A DNA stretch of 64,000 nucleotides from DUQW01 sp050953825. GTDB lineage: Bacteria; Bacillota_I; Bacilli_A; Acholeplasmatales; Acholeplasmataceae. The stretch spans positions 1-64,000 of the forward strand of contig JBMNNF010000002.1 in assembly GCA_050953825.1 (NCBI GenBank). The letters are read 5' to 3'. A program made the position numbers and the translations under genes. The notes below the pieces were generated by a model that did no database searches, was not told the origin of the DNA, and worked only from the letters and a program-made list of their open reading frames with translations. This document shows, piece by piece, positions 58,883 through 64,000 of this stretch (position 1 is its first letter; every line of letters starts with the position of its first letter).

Positions 58883-61096
58883 ATGTTAAAAGTTAAGGAT
58901 TTAAAGAAAACTTTTACTGTAGGTGATTTTGTTACTAATGCTGTTGATGGTATTTCTATCGAGTTTAGACAGGCAGAATTTGTTGCCATTTTAGGACCAT
59001 CAGGCTGTGGCAAAACCACTTTTTTAAATATTTTGGGGGCTTTAGATCGCCCAGATTCGGGAGAAATTAGTTTATATGGAAATTCTTTAACTGATTTTAA
59101 AAATATTGAACTAGATCGATATCGAAATCACTCATTAGGATTTATTTTCCAAACTCATAATTTAATTCCACACTTAAGTATCATTGAGAACGTTGAAATG
59201 GGAATGACTTTGAGTGGAGTTGATAGTAAATCAAGACGAAAAAGGGCGCTTGAATTATTAGAAAAAGTTGGTCTATCGGAACATCTTCACAAAAAACCGA
59301 ATCAATTATCTGTTGGCCAAAGTCAAAGAATTGCTATTGCTAGAGCACTAGCTAACAACCCCGACATTATTTTAGCCGATGAACCAACTGGTTCTGTTGA
59401 TAAAAAGACATCTCATCAAATTATGGAGTTGATTAAAGAGGTTGCCAAAGATAAATTAGTAATTATGGTAACCCATGACATTGAATTAGCTGAAGAGTAT
59501 GCTACTAGAATTGTGAGATTAGATGATGGAAAAATGGTTTCTGATTCTAATCCTTACGACTCAGATGAACAAGAAGAGATTAGTAAAGAATTGGTGTTAA
59601 AAAAGACGGCAATGTCTTTAAAAACTTCGTTTATTTCTGCATTAAAAAATTTAAAAACCAAAATAGGAAGAGCATTATTAACTGCATTTGCTTCTTCAAT
59701 TGGAATTGTTGGAATTGCCTTAATACTTGCATTATCGACCGGTATGAATGAAGAAATAGATACTTTCCAGTCTGATACACTTGGAAATTATCCAATTATC
59801 ATTTCTAGTACTTCTATTAACTATGAAAAACTTCTTGAATTGGGTTCACAAAAATTAGAAAGATTCCCCAAAGAAAAAGAAGTTATTGCCTATGATAGTA
59901 ATATTATGGCGATGATTACCAGACCAAATGTTATTACCGAAGAATATGTGACTCGTCTTAAAAATTATCATGATAATATTGCCCCTGAAAAATTTTCTGG
60001 ATTAACTATAAAGCCTCGAATGTCTTATACTATTTTAACTCCGGTAGTTGATGGTAATGGGAATACTACTTATATTCAATATTATCGTGACAATTCTAGT
60101 ATGACTTCACAAGTTGATCAATTTACAAGGCGCTCTACTTTAATACCTGATGGTCCTGTTTTTGATGAAGTTTATAATTATATTGATGGTGAAAAGCCAA
60201 AGGCTGATCCAGCCAATAAAACCTTTGATATTGTCATTACGGTTGACCAGTACAATAGAATTAATTTAAATATTTTAAAACTTCTTGGATTTGATAAAAA
60301 AGATAAAGATCGGATTCCATTTGACGAATTCATAGGAAAAGAATTACTTTATCATCCTGGTCCTTATAACGCCAGTACGTTTAATCCAGATAATGCGATA
60401 AAACTGAGAATTTCGGGAATTGTCCGAGTTAAAAAAGCTATTAGTTTCGCCTTGTTTAATAGTGGTATTGGCTTTACTAGTGACTTAGTAGAATATGTAC
60501 GTGAACATTATCCAGAAACTTTAACATCAATTGATTATATTAACATTTACGCTGCTGACTTTGATGCTAAAGAAGATATTAAAAATTTTTTAGATGAGTA
60601 TAATAAACCTTACCCTGAAGGACATCCGGATATTGTTGTTTATGCTGATGATTCTGCAGTATTCTCAACAATTTCTAAAACTATTATTGACGCTATTACA
60701 ATCGGTTTAATCGCGTTTACATCAATTAGCTTAGTTGTCTCTTCAATTATGATTGCCGTTATCACTTATACTTCAGTAATTGAAAGAACTAAAGAAATTG
60801 GATTAATGCGAGCGTTAGGGGCGAGAAAGAAAGATGTTTCAAGAACATTTAATAGTGAAAATATTATTATTGGATTAATCGCTGGTATCTTTGGCATTTT
60901 CATCACATATCTTTTAACGATACCACTAAACGCAATTATTGAACACTTCTCGCAAATACCTGATATTTCTAAAGTAAAACCATTACATGCCTTAATTATG
61001 ATTGGCATTAGTATTTTCTTAGCTTTTGTCGCTGGGTTAATTCCAGCTAGAATGGCGGCCAATAAAGATCCGGTTGAAGCCTTAAGAATTGAATAA
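58883..61096 (+). CDS. MacB-like ABC transporter, ATPase fused to FtsX-type permease
   Basis: 737 aa. The ATPase domain covers residues 1-225: Walker A GPSGCGKTT (38-46), Walker B IILADEPTGSVD. The signature loop reads LSVGQSQRIAIARA instead of LSGGQ. The permease half has one helix after the ATPase (about 255-280), a large extracellular domain (about 285-600) and three C-terminal helices with the FtsX motif TKEIGLMRALGARKKDV. This class moves peptides, lipids or lipoproteins outward or acts as a mechanotransmitter; it does not import sugars. It stands alone between ROK and the Pho genes. Confidence 0.9.
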   Translation: MLKVKDLKKTFTVGDFVTNAVDGISIEFRQAEFVAILGPSGCGKTTFLNILGALDRPDSGEISLYGNSLTDFKNIELDRYRNHSLGFIFQTHNLIPHLSIIENVEMGMTLSGVDSKSRRKRALELLEKVGLSEHLHKKPNQLSVGQSQRIAIARALANNPDIILADEPTGSVDKKTSHQIMELIKEVAKDKLVIMVTHDIELAEEYATRIVRLDDGKMVSDSNPYDSDEQEEISKELVLKKTAMSLKTSFISALKNLKTKIGRALLTAFASSIGIVGIALILALSTGMNEEIDTFQSDTLGNYPIIISSTSINYEKLLELGSQKLERFPKEKEVIAYDSNIMAMITRPNVITEEYVTRLKNYHDNIAPEKFSGLTIKPRMSYTILTPVVDGNGNTTYIQYYRDNSSMTSQVDQFTRRSTLIPDGPVFDEVYNYIDGEKPKADPANKTFDIVITVDQYNRINLNILKLLGFDKKDKDRIPFDEFIGKELLYHPGPYNASTFNPDNAIKLRISGIVRVKKAISFALFNSGIGFTSDLVEYVREHYPETLTSIDYINIYAADFDAKEDIKNFLDEYNKPYPEGHPDIVVYADDSAVFSTISKTIIDAITIGLIAFTSISLVVSSIMIAVITYTSVIERTKEIGLMRALGARKKDVSRTFNSENIIIGLIAGIFGIFITYLLTIPLNAIIEHFSQIPDISKVKPLHALIMIGISIFLAFVAGLIPARMAANKDPVEALRIE

Positions 61097-61120
61097 TTTT
61101 ATTATTTATTAGATAATTGC

Positions 61121-61150
61121 AAACAAAAAAGCCATGGTGGCTTTTTTTGT
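61121..61150. terminator. Bidirectional terminator between the ABC gene and phoR
   Basis: aaacaaaaaagcca pairs with tggctttttttgttt around a 3-base loop. T runs exist on both strands, so it can end both the rightward ABC transcript and the leftward Pho transcript. Confidence 0.9.
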
Positions 61151-61159
61151 TTAAAATAA

Positions 61160-62233
61160 TTATTTATTAAATATAACTTTAATTTTAGTGCCGATTCCTA
61201 GCTTACTCGAAACCTCAACTTGATAACCATATAACCCAGCGGTATGTTTAACTATAGCTAAACCTAATCCGGTACCACCTTCTGATTTACTTCTCGCTTT
61301 ATCAACTCGGTAAAATCTTTCAAAGATGCGGCTTATGTTTTCTGCGGCGATTCCGATTCCACTATCTTCAACGATTAAATATTCGGGGGTTAATTCAATT
61401 ATTAAATTGCCACCCTCATCATTATAATGGATTGCGTTATCAATTAAGTTTCGGATAATTTGATCGGCGTGCATATTATTAATTTCGTGATAAGAATCTT
61501 CAAGTTTGGTTGTAACTTTAATATTTTTATCGGCAATTTGTTGTTGATAACTTACTAAAATTTCGGTAAGAATGCTTAGTAAGTTATTTTTTTCTAGTTG
61601 TGGTTCTGTTGCACTTTCTAATTTAGAAAGTTCCAACATTTCAGTAATTATTTTATTCATTCGATACGATTCTTTTAATATTTTTCTTTGCGTATCTTCT
61701 AAATCTTCTTGACTATCAATAATCTTTTCTACAATTATTTGTTGGTAACCAATAATTGTAGTTAGTGGTGATTTTAATTCGTGTGACGCATTAGCGAAAA
61801 ACTCGCGTTTCATTTGCGCTAATTGTCTATTTTCGGTCACATCAATTAAAGTTAAGACAACCCCTTGATTAATTCCTAATTCTGGATTAGTGGTTGGGAT
61901 AGGGTCAAAGTTCGCTTGATATATTTTAGTTCCAAAAATAATATCTTCTTTAATTTCTTCTCTAGTATTTAAAGCGGTTTCTATTAGATTTTGAAATTTA
62001 ATGTCACGTGTTAAAAAAATCGCTGATTTCCCAATTATTTCATCATATTTAAAGTCAAACATTTTTTTAGCATATTTATTAATGATTTGAATTAATCCTT
62101 GGTTGTTAAAGACAATTAATCCATGCTGTAAAGAATCAATGATATATTCTAATTTGGAAAGTTCAATTTCAATTTCATCAATGCGATCCTTTAGTTCTTT
62201 TATGTTGTTTTTCTTTCTGAAAAAACTATTCAT
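61160..62233 (-). CDS. phoR: PhoR-type sensor histidine kinase without membrane segments
   Basis: 357 aa. It begins with a charged coiled-coil (NNIKELKDRIDEIEIELSKL), then a PAS domain (DSLQHGLIVFNNQGLIQIIN), HisKA with the phospho-His in FFANASHELKSPLTTI, and HATPase_c with NLIDNAIHY, DSGIGIA and GGTGLGLAIVKH. No hydrophobic segment is present, whereas most PhoR proteins are membrane-bound. It overlaps the response-regulator gene by eight bases. The pstB-phoU-phoB-phoR order supports phosphate sensing via PhoU/PstB. Confidence 0.85.
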   Translation of the reverse strand: MNSFFRKKNNIKELKDRIDEIEIELSKLEYIIDSLQHGLIVFNNQGLIQIINKYAKKMFDFKYDEIIGKSAIFLTRDIKFQNLIETALNTREEIKEDIIFGTKIYQANFDPIPTTNPELGINQGVVLTLIDVTENRQLAQMKREFFANASHELKSPLTTIIGYQQIIVEKIIDSQEDLEDTQRKILKESYRMNKIITEMLELSKLESATEPQLEKNNLLSILTEILVSYQQQIADKNIKVTTKLEDSYHEINNMHADQIIRNLIDNAIHYNDEGGNLIIELTPEYLIVEDSGIGIAAENISRIFERFYRVDKARSKSEGGTGLGLAIVKHTAGLYGYQVEVSSKLGIGTKIKVIFNK

Positions 62234-62897
62234 TTCCTACCTTATAACCAACACCATATACTGTTTTAATTATTTTATTTTGTGGATCTATCTTTTTTCT
62301 TAAAGATCTAATGTGCATATCTACGGTTCTAGATTCGACAAAAGTATCGATATCCCATATTTTAGAAAGAATTTTATCTCTTGGTACTACTTTACCTTTA
62401 TTTTCAAATAAAAGTGATAATATTTCAAATTCTCTATTAGTTAATTCAACATACTTACCATTTTTATAGCAAGATAAACTATCTAAATCAATTTGAACAT
62501 CAGCTACTTTAATAATTCTATTTTTTTGATATCTTCTTACTTTAGCGTTAACTCTTGACATTAATTCTAAAATGTTGAATGGTTTTTCAATATAGTCATC
62601 AGCTCCTAAATCAAGACCTCCGACTTTATCAACAATCATCGTGTTAGCTGAAATAATGATTATTTCAATAACATCATTAGTTTGATCACTTCTAATTCTT
62701 CTTAAGATGTCTTCTCCGGAAACACCAGGCAACATCATATCTAATAAAATCATATTTGGTTTTTGTTCTTTAGATCTCTTAAAAAACGATTCTCCATCAT
62801 AAAAAGTTTCAACATCATAACCTTGTTTGGTTAATGTTAAGTTAATAATATTAGCTATATCGACATCGTCTTCAATTGAGTATATTAAATATTTCAT
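62226..62897 (-). CDS. phoB: PhoB-type response regulator (OmpR family)
   Basis: 223 aa from the ATG 62897, which follows aaggagg at the right distance; an upstream frame extension would run into phoU. The receiver domain has EDD, the phospho-Asp in NMILLDMMLPG and the KPF lysine in DDYIEKPFNI. The C-terminal winged helix has ELTNREFEILSLLFEN and SRTVDMHIRSLRKKI. Partner of the kinase downstream. It would activate phosphate-starvation genes. Confidence 0.92.
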   Translation of the reverse strand: MKYLIYSIEDDVDIANIINLTLTKQGYDVETFYDGESFFKRSKEQKPNMILLDMMLPGVSGEDILRRIRSDQTNDVIEIIIISANTMIVDKVGGLDLGADDYIEKPFNILELMSRVNAKVRRYQKNRIIKVADVQIDLDSLSCYKNGKYVELTNREFEILSLLFENKGKVVPRDKILSKIWDIDTFVESRTVDMHIRSLRKKIDPQNKIIKTVYGVGYKVGNE

Positions 62898-62901
62898 ATA
62901 A

Positions 62902-63534
62902 TCATCCTCCTTGAATATAAATCCCTTTAACGATATAGATAACCCATTCAGCAATATTAACTGCGTGATCTGCAATTCTTTCTAAGTATTTAGCAACATA
63001 TGAAGTATAAATAATTGATTTTTGCATTTCTTTGTCGGTCGATTTTATTTTTGCTAATTCATCAGTAATTTTATCAAATAAGGCATCCACTTCATCATCT
63101 TTATTGATACACTCGTCAGCTTTATCAGCATCTTTTCTGACAAATGAATCAACTGCATCTTTAATTAGAGTAATTGCCTTATCTGCCATAATATTAAGGT
63201 CTTTAATAATAGCTGGTTCATCTAATCTCTTTTGCATGTTATATTTCATAATGTCTTCAGCATGATCACCAATTCTTTCTAAATCAGCGATTAGTCTTAA
63301 TATACCAACTACTTCACGAAGATCGCTGGCAAATAATTTTTCTCTAATTAAGATATCGATACAAATTTCTTCGATTAATCTTTCGTATTGGTTAACAATA
63401 TCATCATTTATATAGACGGTTTCTTTTGACGCTTGATAAACCGTTAAAGACATGGTAATGTTTTCAATTACAACATCACTCATTTTTAGTAACATTTCTT
63501 TTAAATAATTTAATCTTTTATCAATTGGTTTCAT
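62902..63534 (-). CDS. phoU: Phosphate uptake regulator PhoU
   Basis: 210 aa, two three-helix PhoU repeats. The metal-binding signature EVVGILRLIADLERIGDHAEDI recurs in the second half as SYVAKYLERIADHAVNIAEW (motif E/DxxxD with ERI.DHA). PhoU links the Pst transporter to the PhoR/PhoB pair and restrains phosphate uptake. RBS ggagga precedes the ATG; it ends four bases before phoB. Confidence 0.94.
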   Translation of the reverse strand: MKPIDKRLNYLKEMLLKMSDVVIENITMSLTVYQASKETVYINDDIVNQYERLIEEICIDILIREKLFASDLREVVGILRLIADLERIGDHAEDIMKYNMQKRLDEPAIIKDLNIMADKAITLIKDAVDSFVRKDADKADECINKDDEVDALFDKITDELAKIKSTDKEMQKSIIYTSYVAKYLERIADHAVNIAEWVIYIVKGIYIQGG

Positions 63535-63551
63535 AACTGTTCCTCCTTAAA

Positions 63552-64000
63552 TTAACCGAATCTTCCTGTAATGTATCTTTCTGTTTCTTTATGTTTTGGA
63601 TTTTTAAAGAACTCTTCAGTTTCATTAACTTCTATTAAATCACCTAATAGGAAGAAAGCTGTATAATCTGAAATTCTTGCAGCTTGTTGCATATTATGAG
63701 TGACGATAACGATAGTAAATTCTTCTTTTAGTTCCATAATTAAATCTTCAATTACTTGAGTAGCAATTGGGTCTAGAGCACTAGTTGGTTCATCCATTAA
63801 GATGACTTCTGGTTGCATCGCAATACATCTTGCAATACATAATCTTTGTTGTTGACCACCAGATAATCCTAAAGCATTATCTCTTAATCTATCTTTAACT
63901 TCTTCGTATAGACCGGCTTTTTTTAAAGATATTTCGACAATTTCATCTAAGACCTTTTTCTTTCTGATCCCATTACACCTTAATCCGTAGGCAACATTAT
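63552..64000 (-). CDS. pstB: Phosphate ABC transporter ATP-binding protein PstB, 5' end beyond the window
   Basis: The frame is open to the right edge; the C-terminal 149 residues are visible. From the edge it reads NVAYGLRCNGIRKKKVLDE, then the signature loop LSGGQQQRLCIARCIA, Walker B VILMDEPTSALD and the switch IVIVTHNMQQAARISD. It ends in ERYITGRFG, the standard PstB terminus. Walker A lies outside the window. It is the ATPase of the high-affinity phosphate importer and is followed by phoU after 17 bases. Confidence 0.93.
   Translation of the reverse strand, partial: NVAYGLRCNGIRKKKVLDEIVEISLKKAGLYEEVKDRLRDNALGLSGGQQQRLCIARCIAMQPEVILMDEPTSALDPIATQVIEDLIMELKEEFTIVIVTHNMQQAARISDYTAFFLLGDLIEVNETEEFFKNPKHKETERYITGRFG

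Noticed and set aside
62898..62975. Extended N-terminus for the response regulator
   Set aside because: It would overlap the end of phoU, and the extra residues are not part of a receiver domain. The ATG at 62897 has a perfect RBS.
28314..64000. Mycoplasma-type genetic code (TGA as Trp) in the second half
   Set aside because: Conserved tryptophans (for example WHRP, WLGL and FGW motifs) are TGG codons, and genes end properly at TGA, TAA or TAG.
1..64000. CRISPR arrays, tRNA or rRNA genes, prophage
   Set aside because: I looked for regular repeats, clover-leaf ends and phage structural or integrase genes and found none that I could support by eye.

Overview
The window appears to be two unrelated pieces of bacterial DNA joined near position 28,313. 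Positions 1 to about 28,313 read as a low-GC Streptococcus chromosome. The gene order pab-folC-folE-folP-folB-folK-murB-potABCD, the PRD/PTS beta-glucoside genes and the CGT-rich arginine codons suggest the S. bovis/equinus-gallolyticus group; the species is an inference. Positions from about 28,314 to 64,000 read as a more AT-rich Firmicute or Mollicute-like relative. It uses mostly AGA arginine codons and the standard code (TGG for Trp, TGA as stop). At the joint a GH1 6-phospho-beta-glucosidase on the + strand and a GHL10-type glycosidase on the - strand are both cut inside conserved domains within a few bases of each other. No mobile element, repeat or integrase is visible there. A chimeric assembly is the simplest explanation, so gene neighbourhood must not be read across the joint.

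Streptococcal half. Positions 1-4.3 kb hold folate synthesis (end of a PabB/PabC-type gene, folC, folE, folP, folB, folK). Next come murB and the spermidine/putrescine importer potABCD with overlapping reading frames, then a ClC chloride channel protein. Positions 10.9-14.1 kb hold a LicT-type antiterminator and the beta-glucoside PTS permease bglP. Each is preceded by its own RAT/terminator switch, and bglP also has cre-like CcpA sites. After a convergent AraC regulator come a phasin-like/UbiB-like pair, a GH1 6-phospho-beta-glucosidase, a SemiSWEET, and three tandem small paralogous membrane proteins of unknown function. Then follows a cellobiose-type PTS operon: EIIB, a PRD regulator broken by a frameshift, EIIA, an unknown membrane protein and EIIC. 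Two Cof-type HAD phosphatases and an SGNH hydrolase follow, with overlapping genes, then a GH1 gene cut by the joint.

Second half. Positions 28.3-53.5 kb are one long - strand block of 17 genes, tightly packed and apparently a single glycan-utilisation locus. In transcription order it encodes a DUF624/YesL-like membrane protein, a giant fused solute-binding protein, two permeases, an NHL/TPR membrane protein, a Yip1 protein and a DUF5696 protein. These are followed by a second permease pair, a second solute-binding lipoprotein, an SGNH lipoprotein, a GH84 hexosaminidase without signal peptide, a membrane-anchored GHL10 protein, three tandem DUF4127 paralogues, and a second GHL10 protein without signal peptide (truncated by the joint). 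No ABC ATPase is present in the block. A strong promoter with a cre-like site lies at its head. This DUF4127 x3/GH84/GHL10 locus is my best candidate for an undescribed system; its substrate is unknown, and N-acetylhexosamine-containing glycan is an inference from GH84.

Upstream of the block lie an SGNH hydrolase and a membrane-bound glycerophosphodiester phosphodiesterase, a GNAT acetyltransferase, and a GntR/UTRA regulator divergent from a ROK sugar kinase. A MacB-like ATPase/permease fusion faces, across a shared terminator, the phosphate-response genes pstB-phoU-phoB-phoR on the - strand. The PhoR kinase lacks membrane segments. pstB runs off the right edge.
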